A stretch of 7,411 nucleotides of DNA from NCBI GenBank assembly GCA_030620005.1, contig JAUXAJ010000255.1, forward strand, positions 1-7,411. The letters run 5' to 3'. This DNA comes from Promethearchaeota archaeon. GTDB lineage: Archaea > Asgardarchaeota > Lokiarchaeia > Sigynarchaeales > SOKP01. Shown one piece after another: positions 1 through 5,644 of this stretch. Numbering within the stretch: position 1 is the stretch's first letter; the number at the start of each line of letters is the position of its first letter. The translations under genes and the position numbers were made by a program. Below the pieces are notes generated by a model. The model did no database searches. It was not told the DNA's origin and saw nothing but the letters and a program-made list of their open reading frames with translations.

Positions 1-873
1 TGGTTAATGGCAATGAGAGAGAAGGCTGTCCAATTAGGGTTTGGTCCAATGCCCGAACAAAAACTATATACGGAAAGTGTAATTAAAGAACATAATCCTT
101 ACATGGAATTGCACGAACATCGACAAAAGTGGTTATCACCAAGTATAAAACAAACTCCAGGTGCTAAAATCGCGTATTTTGTTGGTTGCACTGCAAGTTA
201 CAGGGAACAAAATATTGCAGTCTCAACCGCCGAAATTTTAAATTTGCTTAATATCGAATATAGAATTCTTAAGAACGAATTTTGTTGTGGATCTCCCGTT
301 TACATGACCGGACAAGCGGAAAAAGCACGAAAAATAGCTGAAGAGAATGTTAAAATATTCAAGGATGAGGGAATTGAGAAAATTATTACATCTTGCGCAG
401 GATGCTATAGAGCTTTAAAGGAAATTTATCCACAAAAATTTAATCTTGACCACGGAATTGAAATCATTCACTTACCCGAATTGTTATTGGACAAGTTAAA
501 CAACGGCGAATTACAATTCAGCGTGGATATTAAAATGAAACTAACATATCACGACCCTTGCCATATTGGTCGCCATCTGGGCATATACGAACCCCCAAGA
601 GAGTTATTATCCAAAATTCCTGGGATCGAACTTGTAGAAATGAACAGAAATAGACATAATGCCTGGTGTTGCGGTTCAGGTGGAGGTGTCCGTTCAGCAT
701 TCAAGGATTTATCTAGTTTCGCTGCTAATGAACGGATTGAAGAAGCTAAAGCAACTACGGCCGAGGGCATTGTCTCATGTTGTCCTTTCTGCTTGAATCA
801 GTTTAAATCTAATATTAAAAATGCTGAAATTAAAGCCCTAGATATTTCTGAGTTAGTAAGAAAGGTAATTTAA
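1..873 (+). CDS. Fe-S oxidoreductase with two CCG domains (HdrD/GlcF type), copy 1, 5' end outside window
   Basis: This is the C-terminal 290 residues of a (Fe-S)-binding oxidoreductase. The frame is already open at base 1 (W-L-M-A-M-R-E), and the paralogue at 5645-6886 has 123 more residues before this point, so the ATG at 7 is not the true start. Two CCG domains are visible. The first has Cys in YFVGCT, FCCGSP and SCAGCY; the second has Cys in HDPCHIGR, WCCGSGGG and SCCPFC. In heterodisulfide reductase such domains bind non-cubane [4Fe-4S] clusters. The missing N-terminus should carry two ferredoxin-like [4Fe-4S] motifs, as in copy 2. By hand alignment it matches copy 2 over all 290 residues without a gap, about 208 identical (72%). 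By analogy it should accept electrons from a FAD oxidase encoded just upstream. It ends in TAA and is followed by an oligo-T terminator. Family is certain; substrate and partner are inferred. Confidence 0.93.
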   Translation, partial: WLMAMREKAVQLGFGPMPEQKLYTESVIKEHNPYMELHEHRQKWLSPSIKQTPGAKIAYFVGCTASYREQNIAVSTAEILNLLNIEYRILKNEFCCGSPVYMTGQAEKARKIAEENVKIFKDEGIEKIITSCAGCYRALKEIYPQKFNLDHGIEIIHLPELLLDKLNNGELQFSVDIKMKLTYHDPCHIGRHLGIYEPPRELLSKIPGIELVEMNRNRHNAWCCGSGGGVRSAFKDLSSFAANERIEEAKATTAEGIVSCCPFCLNQFKSNIKNAEIKALDISELVRKVI

Positions 874-898
874 TTATTACAAGCAATTTTTAATACTC

Positions 899-906
899 TT
901 TTTTTT
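899..906 (+). terminator. Oligo-T terminator of Fe-S copy 1
   Basis: A run of eight T begins 26 bases after the stop codon of Fe-S copy 1, with no stem-loop before it. This is the usual form of an archaeal intrinsic terminator. The same kind of run follows the genes ending at 4116 and 6886. Confidence 0.6.
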
Positions 907-933
907 CTTAAAATATATTCATGATTCTTAAAT

Positions 934-943
934 CTATAAATAG
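934..943 (+). promoter_or_regulatory. TATA box CTATAAATAG (copy A)
   Basis: This is a perfect copy of the TATA box 42 bases before the FAD gene. Here the next start codon (HEAT gene, 1107) is about 168 bases away, giving a leader of roughly 140 nt if this box drives it. It may therefore serve an untranslated leader, or be an orphan left by rearrangement. I see no convincing TATA box closer to 1107. Confidence 0.55.
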
Positions 944-1106
944 TTAATTGAATATGATAAATCTTAAATAAAATAGGGCAGTCTTATTTTTCCTTGATTT
1001 TTAAATTTTTTAAGCTTGATTTAAATTAATAAGCATTCATTCATTAGACTTTCTTGATATTTTGGTTTAATGCAAAAAAAGTGTATTTTCAGATATTCTG
1101 TTAAGA

Positions 1107-1610
1107 ATGAGCTTACAATTAAAACCGAAAGCAATCGTTTTCGATGTCACTAATAAAAAGTTGAGTAAAGCTGAAGCTACTGAAAAGCTAGTTTCTATCA
1201 TTGAAGAAAGTAGCGATTACAGGCTTCGTTCCATTGCGATAAAGGCAATGGGAAAAGTTGGAATTTTAAACGAAAAAACATTTAAATTTCTTGAGAATTG
1301 CTTAGTATCGGATGAAAGTTCGCTCGTGAGAAGTGCAGCAGTTAAAGTTCTTTCAAAACGATTTTTTAATGTCGCAATTAATCCTCTAATATGGGCCGTC
1401 AATAACGAAAGATCGGCAATAGTTTTAAAAACAATACTTCAAGTTCTTGACAAGAACGATGATCATCAAATTGAAATCTTAAGAACAAGGTTAGTCAAGA
1501 GGCTTGAAAATATCTACGATGTTAAAAAAGAAGTTCAACTCTTTTTAAACTTGGAAGTGTTATATGCAGAGTTCTCCAGAGAATATGACTTGAAAGCAGG
1601 CATTTCTTGA
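1107..1610 (+). CDS. HEAT-repeat protein, apparently truncated by an in-frame TGA
   Basis: The product has 167 residues, is almost wholly helical, and has no signal peptide or membrane segment. After a short start (MSLQLKPKAIVFDV) come paired amphipathic helices in HEAT style at about residues 20-52, 55-86 and 88-116. The second holds a typical HEAT turn: the DESSLVRSAAVKVLSK stretch (69-84) has an acidic loop followed by a V-R-x-x-A helix. Residues 118-160 form a further helical, charged region. Such repeats act as protein-interaction scaffolds, and no catalytic motif is present. No Shine-Dalgarno site lies before the ATG. The TGA at 1608-1610 is followed in the same frame by 51 open codons with a leucine-rich repeat, so the intact gene was probably a longer HEAT-LRR protein. 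Whether the truncated form is still made is unknown. I associate HEAT-LRR proteins of this look with Lokiarchaea, from memory only. Confidence 0.75.
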   Translation: MSLQLKPKAIVFDVTNKKLSKAEATEKLVSIIEESSDYRLRSIAIKAMGKVGILNEKTFKFLENCLVSDESSLVRSAAVKVLSKRFFNVAINPLIWAVNNERSAIVLKTILQVLDKNDDHQIEILRTRLVKRLENIYDVKKEVQLFLNLEVLYAEFSREYDLKAGIS

Positions 1611-1766
1611 TATAAAACCGTGGAAATGTTAATTAACCATGCCGATTCAATTGGATTAATTTCGAGATTAAACTATTTAAAATTGGGAGGGATTGAGTTA
1701 ATTCCATTACCTAAAAAGGTGAATTCACTTCACTATCTGAGAAAAATCTACCATGAAAGAGAATGA
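1611..1766 (+). pseudogene. In-frame continuation of the HEAT gene: leucine-rich-repeat remnant
   Basis: Directly after the TGA at 1608 the same frame stays open for 51 codons to a TGA at 1764. The segment LNYLKLGGIELIPLP followed by KKVNSLHYL fits the canonical LRR spacing LxxLxLxx-x-xLxxLPxxhxxLxxL exactly; only the usual Asn is replaced by Ile. A 7-T run at 1793-1799 lies just beyond, as expected for the true end of the transcription unit. It could instead be translated separately from the ATG at 1626 (46 residues), but no ribosome binding site precedes that ATG. I read it as the severed 3' end of the HEAT gene. Confidence 0.55.
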
Positions 1767-1792
1767 ATTTTTGCTAAAAGTTGCTCAAGTGC

Positions 1793-1799
1793 TTTTTTT
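1793..1799 (+). terminator. Oligo-T run after the HEAT/LRR unit
   Basis: Seven T occur 27 bases past the stop of the LRR remnant. Another T-rich stretch follows at about 1830-1846. Both lie between plus-strand genes ending here and a minus-strand remnant ending at 1877, so termination in either direction is plausible. Confidence 0.4.
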
Positions 1800-1876
1800 A
1801 TAAGAAAAGTAGAAGTTAAAACTATTAAGTTTATTTCTTTTTTCTTAAATTGAGTGGTTTTATCTTTCAGTTTCAT

Positions 1877-2181
1877 TCAATGATTTTTAATCGCGTCCAA
1901 GATTTTTTGATATCCCTCCATGATTAAATATGAAACGACTGGAACATGGCCTTCTTTTATTTTGATCATGATTTGTTCTTCATGTCCCAGATCGGGGTCA
2001 ATATTCTGATTTAAATATAATAATAGACTTGAAATTCCTCTCTTAAATTAACTAATTTTTCGCTCATCTCTAGAATTTGGTCCATCAATTCCTTTACCTT
2101 ATTAAGAATGTCATCATAGTTATTCTTTTCTTCAATTTCAAACCATTTAATTTTTATAATAGTGTTCTTTTTTTATCTCAT
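1877..2181 (-). pseudogene. Broken minus-strand gene of about 100 codons, unknown family
   Basis: Read on the minus strand, an ATG at 2181-2179 is followed at codon 3 by TAA. The frame then stays open for 53 codons (2172-2014), giving a strongly charged helix with a possible coiled coil (DDILNKVKELMDQILEMSEK, then LVNLREEFQ), before a TAA at 2011-2013. Coding character resumes in the neighbouring frame at about 2025 with the segments YLNQNIDPDLGHEEQ and VPVVSYLIMEGYQKILDAI, ending at a TGA (1877-1879). One premature stop and one frameshift would join these into a protein of about 100 residues. A TATA-like stretch at 2202-2213 is nearly palindromic and could serve this gene as well as the hydrolase. 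I do not recognise the family. Sequencing or assembly error is possible, and the reading rests only on amino-acid composition. Confidence 0.4.
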
Positions 2182-2201
2182 TGTCTAATTTAATCACATT
2201 T

Positions 2202-2213
2202 CATAATATATAT
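2202..2213 (+). promoter_or_regulatory. TATA-like element before the hydrolase gene
   Basis: CATAATATATATG lies about 36 bases before the hydrolase ATG, the usual archaeal spacing for a short leader. The near-palindrome TCATAATATATATGA could position TBP in either direction, toward the hydrolase or toward the minus-strand remnant. Confidence 0.45.
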
Positions 2214-2243
2214 GATTAGTAATAAAAATGAGGAAGATCTACA

Positions 2244-3128
2244 ATGCCAAAAGCGAATGTAAATAATATAGAGATTGAATATGAGACAATCGGGGACCCG
2301 ATTTCAAAACCGTTGTTATTGATAGCGGGACTGGGAAGCCAGATGCTTGCTTGGTCGGATGAGATGTGCGAAATTCTTGCGAATCGTGGCTTTTTTGTCA
2401 TCAGATTCGACAACCGAGATGTAGGCTTGTCAACAAAATTTGAAGATGCTGGTTTGCCGAACTTTTTGGAGATTAATGCTGCCTATGTTCGTGGAGAGAT
2501 ACCCGAAGTACCATACATTTTAGAGGATATGGCTGGTGATGCCATTGGTGTCTTGGATGCTCTGAATATAGATAAGGTACATGTCTGCGGTGCTTCTATG
2601 GGGGGAATGATCTCACAGGTTCTAGCATATAGACATCCATCTCGGGTGCTATCTCTCACGTTAATCATGAGCACGACTGGAAATCCCGATCTACCGCAAG
2701 CTAAGCCAGAAATTATGGCGCAATTCTTTACACCCGTTCCTTCCGGACGCGAGGCATTTATTGAAGAAACGGTCAAGCGCAGTCGTCTCATTCACGGCAC
2801 TTTTCCTTATGACGAGGATCAATCAAGAGAGTATAGAGCAAGAGAGTACGATCGCAGTTATTATCCCGAAAGGATAGCGCGCCAATTAGCAGCAATGGCT
2901 GTTCCCAGTAATCTGAAACCCAAACTTTCTGCAATACGAGCGCCTACGCTTGTTATTTATGGGAGAGAAGATCCACTTAACCCTGTTGAAGCGGGTAAAG
3001 ACATCGCAACAGCGATACCCGGAGCAGAATTATTGATTTTGGATGGAATGGGGCATAGTTTTCCTCGTGAAGTCATACCACGTATTGTAAACGCATTAGT
3101 TGCTAATAGCAACAAGAATGGCAATTAG
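2244..3128 (+). CDS. Alpha/beta-fold hydrolase (RdmC-like esterase type)
   Basis: The 294-residue product has the length and motif order of a single-domain alpha/beta hydrolase. An oxyanion-hole strand turn IAGLGSQ lies at 27-33 and the conserved R-x-D-N-R-D stretch at 54-59. The nucleophile elbow is G-A-S118-M-G at 116-120, the acid probably Asp243 (YGREDP), and the general base His271 (GMGHSFP). The helical cap lies at about 145-220. No signal peptide is visible, so it should be cytoplasmic. Family knowledge suggests an esterase or small-ester hydrolase; the opening and nucleophile regions recall aclacinomycin methylesterase RdmC, but the substrate cannot be read from sequence. A GAGGA site (2230-2234) sits 9 bases before the ATG. 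GC is higher than in the neighbours (sampled lines 40-48%) and CGN arginine codons are used more, suggesting transfer from a bacterium. It stands alone, with gene remnants or minus-strand genes on both sides. Confidence 0.93.
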   Translation: MPKANVNNIEIEYETIGDPISKPLLLIAGLGSQMLAWSDEMCEILANRGFFVIRFDNRDVGLSTKFEDAGLPNFLEINAAYVRGEIPEVPYILEDMAGDAIGVLDALNIDKVHVCGASMGGMISQVLAYRHPSRVLSLTLIMSTTGNPDLPQAKPEIMAQFFTPVPSGREAFIEETVKRSRLIHGTFPYDEDQSREYRAREYDRSYYPERIARQLAAMAVPSNLKPKLSAIRAPTLVIYGREDPLNPVEAGKDIATAIPGAELLILDGMGHSFPREVIPRIVNALVANSNKNGN

Positions 3129-3240
3129 AAAATAATGAAAGAAAGCAACAGAGCCGGTCGAGTTCTAGGAATGCTTGAAATTAGTGAGTAGATGAATATC
3201 TGATAATAATGATAGCGAAATAGAGTCTTTTGTCAACCGA
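3129..3240. other. Intergenic stretch after the hydrolase
   Basis: A short ORF at 3135-3191 (18 residues, start MKESNRAGRVLG) follows the hydrolase stop, but it has no clear ribosome binding site and stops in all frames follow it. No strong oligo-T terminator is visible. I see no RNA gene or repeat here. Confidence 0.4.
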
Positions 3241-3414
3241 TTAACACACAGAAAAGCATATTTCGGTGTCCCATTTAATCTTTTTGACCTTCTCAAATTG
3301 TTTATTTAATAGTCTTTCCTTGTCTTGAAGGACATCTATTTCGAATTGAGGGATTTTAGCGCCTCTGAATGGGATTGTATTTTTAACATCTTTCATGTGT
3401 ATTTTGTCTCTCAA
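3241..3414 (-). CDS. Small minus-strand protein of 57 residues, unknown family
   Basis: Read on the minus strand, a TTG at 3414 opens 57 codons ending in TAA (3241-3243). A shorter version of 51 codons starts at an ATG (3396). The TTG is preferred because AAAAGGAGAG lies 3 to 5 bases before it, whereas the ATG is about 21 bases away from that site. A TATA-like stretch near 3440-3455 puts the expected transcription start just before this ribosome binding site. The product (start MRDKIHMKDVKN) has an R-G-A-K-I-P-Q-F-E-I segment, then a charged helix (LQDKERLLNKQFEKVKKIKW), and ends in C-F-S-V-C. No signal peptide or membrane segment is seen. Composition looks coding, and the promoter and ribosome site agree, but I recognise no family. 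The terminal CxxxC could bind metal or be redox active; that is speculation. Confidence 0.5.
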   Translation of the reverse strand: MRDKIHMKDVKNTIPFRGAKIPQFEIDVLQDKERLLNKQFEKVKKIKWDTEICFSVC

Positions 3415-3417
3415 AAA

Positions 3418-3427
3418 CTCTCCTTTT
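3418..3427 (-). promoter_or_regulatory. Ribosome binding site deciding a TTG start
   Basis: On the minus strand this reads AAAAGGAGAG, one of the best Shine-Dalgarno matches in the window. It lies 3 to 5 bases before a TTG and too far (about 21 bases) from the in-frame ATG, so it favours the longer 57-residue reading. Confidence 0.45.
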
Positions 3428-3435
3428 AAAATTCA

Positions 3436-3594
3436 AGATTGGATAATATATTAAAAATTATGAATTAATCTTGTGTTCTCGTTCTTTTTTTTGACAAAAG
3501 AAAATGAAATGATAAAAATATTTAAAAATGATTGAGAATGAAAGAAATGTAATCATAATTTTCGATTAAAATCAATATTGATGAGTTAATTAAA
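3436..3594. promoter_or_regulatory. Divergent promoter region
   Basis: This region separates the small minus-strand gene from the plus-strand carbonic-anhydrase-like gene. A TATA-like ATATATTAAAA near 3446 suits the minus-strand gene. AAAATATTTAAAAATG around 3515-3530 is the best TATA candidate for the plus-strand gene but would leave a leader of about 45 nt. An 8-T run at 3485-3492 has no plus-strand gene ending before it. Confidence 0.3.
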
Positions 3595-4116
3595 ATGCCA
3601 ATAATTTCAATTGAAGTTAAAGGAAAAGTTAAAACCCCTAATATTGACCCATCGTGCTGGATTTCAGAATCCGCTTGGATCGTTGGCGATGTTACGATGG
3701 GTCCAGAAAATGTCGTGTATCAAGGCGTAATAATTAGAGGAGATTTTGCCAAGATTAAGATTGGAGCTAAAAATGTGTTCCAAGACGCGTGTATAATCAA
3801 TACTGCTGAAGGTTGTAGCACTAAAATTGGCGATAATAATTTAATCGGGTTTGGCGCAATTGTTCACGGTGCAACAGTTAAAAATAATGCTGTTGTTGGT
3901 ATACAGTCTGTTCTCATGATTAGAACGATAGTTGATGACGATGCTATGGTTGGAGCCACTTCTTTCGTAGGGATGGGTAAAAAAGTAGGAACTGGACAAA
4001 AATGGATTGGTCGCGAGCTGAAAGGCGAAGACACGCAAGGAAAACTCTGGGAAATTGGTCGCCAATCGTGGAGAAAAATGGGTCTTTCAATGAAAGATCA
4101 AAAGGAAAAACCATAA
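3595..4116 (+). CDS. Gamma-carbonic-anhydrase-like hexapeptide-repeat protein with altered zinc site
   Basis: The 173-residue product has the length of the single-domain gamma-carbonic anhydrase/YrdA/PaaY group. Residues 20-130 show left-handed beta-helix hexapeptide repeats (I-G-D, I-G-A, V-G-I and similar), and residues 145-165 form the usual C-terminal helix. The family signature R48-G-D50 and Q63-D64 is intact. In active enzymes zinc is held by three histidines across a trimer interface. Matching to YrdA-type proteins (QDGSVLH, VGHKVMLHG) gives Asn69, Phe86 and His91 here, so only one remains. Cys66 and Cys74 lie nearby. Hydration of CO2 by the classical site is therefore doubtful; a different metal arrangement, another ligand or a scaffold role are alternatives. 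The ATG has no Shine-Dalgarno site. The gene ends 12 bases before the promoter element of the FAD operon. Confidence is high for the fold and low for activity. Confidence 0.92.
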   Translation: MPIISIEVKGKVKTPNIDPSCWISESAWIVGDVTMGPENVVYQGVIIRGDFAKIKIGAKNVFQDACIINTAEGCSTKIGDNNLIGFGAIVHGATVKNNAVVGIQSVLMIRTIVDDDAMVGATSFVGMGKKVGTGQKWIGRELKGEDTQGKLWEIGRQSWRKMGLSMKDQKEKP

Positions 4117-4118
4117 TC

Positions 4119-4142
4119 TTTTTTTTTTAATATCTTTTTTTT
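4119..4142 (+). terminator. Double oligo-T terminator after the carbonic-anhydrase-like gene
   Basis: Ten T (4119-4128) start two bases after the stop codon, and eight more follow at 4135-4142. The second run belongs to repeat copy B, the first does not. A strong stop here would insulate the FAD operon promoter immediately downstream. Confidence 0.6.
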
Positions 4143-4193
4143 CTAAAAATATATTCTTGATTCTTCAATCTATAAATAGTTAGTTGAATTATG
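4128..4193 (+). repeat. Copy B of a duplicated terminator-plus-promoter element
   Basis: This is the partner of 891-956, with 61 of 67 aligned columns identical. Unlike copy A it sits at the expected distance from a gene. Within it ATTCTTG and ATTCTTC form a short tandem repeat directly before the TATA box, a possible regulator site; copy A has ATTCATG and ATTCTTA there. Confidence 0.85.
4170..4179 (+). promoter_or_regulatory. TATA box of the FAD/Fe-S operon
   Basis: CTATAAATAG is centred 42 bases before the ATG at 4216. The predicted transcription start is near 4200, giving a leader of about 16 nt that still contains GGTGA (4204-4208), a Shine-Dalgarno site 7 bases before the ATG. Confidence 0.75.
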
Positions 4194-4215
4194 TAATTTA
4201 TATGGTGAATTATAA

Positions 4216-5643
4216 ATGATAAGTAGCGAAATTATTACTAAATTAGAAGAAATTGTTGGGGAAAGATTTGTTTCAGATGACTCGGAGCTTCAATTTTTAT
4301 ATCATTATGATTTTATTACGGCAGAGCCAGAAGGAAAATGCGACATTGTAATAATGCCAAATACCGCAGAAGAAGTCCAGGAAATTGTCAAAATTGCTAA
4401 TAAATATAAAATTCCAATTGTCCCCTGGGTCTCGGGTATAAATTTCGGCGGAATTGCTAATCCTCGAAAAGGAGGCATTGTTGTTGATTTGAGACGATTA
4501 AATCGAGTGCTTGAAGTAAACGAAGACGACATGTACGCCGTGGTGGAAGGAGGGATTACTTGGGCAGATTTACAAGGATATCTTGAAAAAAATCATCCTG
4601 AATTAAAGGCTGGAATTACTTGGTCTCCTCCAGGCACTGGAGTTGTTCCAGCGTGCTTATGTTATGGAATGTTTGATTTGGGAATGATTGGTGGGACTGG
4701 TGCTGAGTTCATAAACGGTTTGGAAGTAGTTCTTGGGTCTGGAGATTTAGTGAAAATTGGTTCGTGCAGCCTTTCTAAATATTGGTATGGCAGGCAACCT
4801 TTACCAGATTTAGCTGGGTTGTTTATTGGATGGGAAGGTACAACAGGGATCGTGACTAAAGCTGCCATTAAGTTATGGCCAATTTTGCCTTTTCGTACTT
4901 CATTTACTGGCCTTACTCTCAAGATGGACGATGGTGTTCCCGTAATACTTAAACTTTCGAAAGCTGGCCTTGGTATTACCGACCTTGTCATGGTTAACCT
5001 TGGTTGGAGTCAATCAGTTCAGGAATTAAACGAGAAAAGCGTGCCTAAAGATGCTATAGAAGCACAGATGCCAGATTTTATTACGCTCATTGCAACCCAA
5101 GCTTATACTGAAAAACAACACGAAGCTCAATGCGAAGCTATAAAAAGTATTTGCAAAAAAGGTCGCATAAACCTACTTTCTTCGGAAGAAGGAGTAGAAG
5201 TAATAAAGCCTCCACCAGTTCAACTATGGGGTTGCTGGAATTTCTCAAGAGGTGGTGGAGGAGAGTGGATTGGCTCTTATTGTTCAACTCGAGAGATTGT
5301 AAATTATTACAATTTATCCAGAAAAATATGTCTTAAATACGGGAAACCTCCTCAATTTTATAGCAGGCTCATGTTTGGTGGCCATTACGCAGTCGCTCGT
5401 ACGAATATTAATTTTAACAAGAACGATCCCGAGGATATTGAAAATGCCAGGAAACTTCTCAAGGAAATTCACGACGAAGTCCAACAATTAGATGGAGTAG
5501 TGATGTACAAAGCTCCAAAATGGGCGCTTCAATCACACAAGGCTAAAATCCTTCCTGCGACAAACGAATTGATCGAAAAGATTAGACACGTTCTTGATCC
5601 AAACAAAATAATGAATCCCGGACAGGGAGTTGGAGAAGATTGA
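4216..5643 (+). CDS. FAD-linked oxidoreductase (VAO/PCMH fold; GlcD and 4-cresol dehydrogenase-like)
   Basis: The 475-residue flavoprotein belongs to the vanillyl-alcohol-oxidase/glycolate-oxidase superfamily. The FAD-binding domain spans about 42-222. The pyrophosphate loop is P70-W-V-S-G-I-N-F-G-G79, and GLEVVLGSGDLVKIG (168-182) and WEGTTGIVTKAAIKLWP (206-222) close the domain. The C-terminal cap spans about 230-455, with GGHYAVARTNINFN at 388-401, and the family ending DPNKIMNPG is at 461-469. The 168-222 region recalls the 4-cresol dehydrogenase branch, so the substrate could be a hydroxy acid (lactate, glycolate) or an alcohol; sequence does not decide. No signal peptide or membrane segment is visible, so it is probably cytoplasmic. 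It starts at ATG 4216 with GGTGA 7 bases before. The Fe-S gene begins one base after its stop, so the two probably form one complex with electrons passing from FAD to the Fe-S chain. Confidence 0.95.
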   Translation: MISSEIITKLEEIVGERFVSDDSELQFLYHYDFITAEPEGKCDIVIMPNTAEEVQEIVKIANKYKIPIVPWVSGINFGGIANPRKGGIVVDLRRLNRVLEVNEDDMYAVVEGGITWADLQGYLEKNHPELKAGITWSPPGTGVVPACLCYGMFDLGMIGGTGAEFINGLEVVLGSGDLVKIGSCSLSKYWYGRQPLPDLAGLFIGWEGTTGIVTKAAIKLWPILPFRTSFTGLTLKMDDGVPVILKLSKAGLGITDLVMVNLGWSQSVQELNEKSVPKDAIEAQMPDFITLIATQAYTEKQHEAQCEAIKSICKKGRINLLSSEEGVEVIKPPPVQLWGCWNFSRGGGGEWIGSYCSTREIVNYYNLSRKICLKYGKPPQFYSRLMFGGHYAVARTNINFNKNDPEDIENARKLLKEIHDEVQQLDGVVMYKAPKWALQSHKAKILPATNELIEKIRHVLDPNKIMNPGQGVGED

Positions 5644-5644
5644 T

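Larger units (their letters stand above)
891..956 (+). repeat. Copy A of a duplicated terminator-plus-promoter element
   Basis: This stretch matches 4128-4193 with 4 mismatches and 2 single-base gaps over 67 columns (about 91%, counted by hand). It contains an 8-T run, then ATATATTC, TGATTCTT, AATCTATAAATAGTTA and TTGAAT in the same order as copy B. Similarity fades just after the expected transcription start. The two copies are in direct orientation, 3.2 kb apart. Confidence 0.85.

Noticed and set aside
549..770. Minus-strand ORF inside Fe-S copy 1, with a similar one at 6562-6819 in copy 2
   Set aside because: Both mirror the conserved CCG coding region of the paralogues; their likeness follows from the plus-strand proteins, and neither has its own promoter or ribosome site.
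1608..1610. Selenocysteine codon in the HEAT gene
   Set aside because: No SECIS-like hairpin is evident after the gene, and the flanking residues show no redox motif; nonsense mutation is simpler.
2483..2791. Minus-strand ORF of 102 codons inside the hydrolase gene
   Set aside because: It is antisense to conserved hydrolase motifs; the open frame reflects the higher GC there.
3135..3191. Short 18-residue ORF right after the hydrolase
   Set aside because: It has no convincing ribosome site and is too short to judge; it could be the start of a lost gene, but no continuing frame is seen.
891..4193. Direct repeats as ends of an insertion sequence or transposon
   Set aside because: No transposase, integrase or terminal inverted repeats are visible between them, and the repeats look like promoters instead of transposon ends.
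5130..5336. Plus-strand ORF of 68 codons inside the FAD gene
   Set aside because: It lies wholly inside a well-supported gene in another frame and has a low-complexity, basic composition typical of a shadow.
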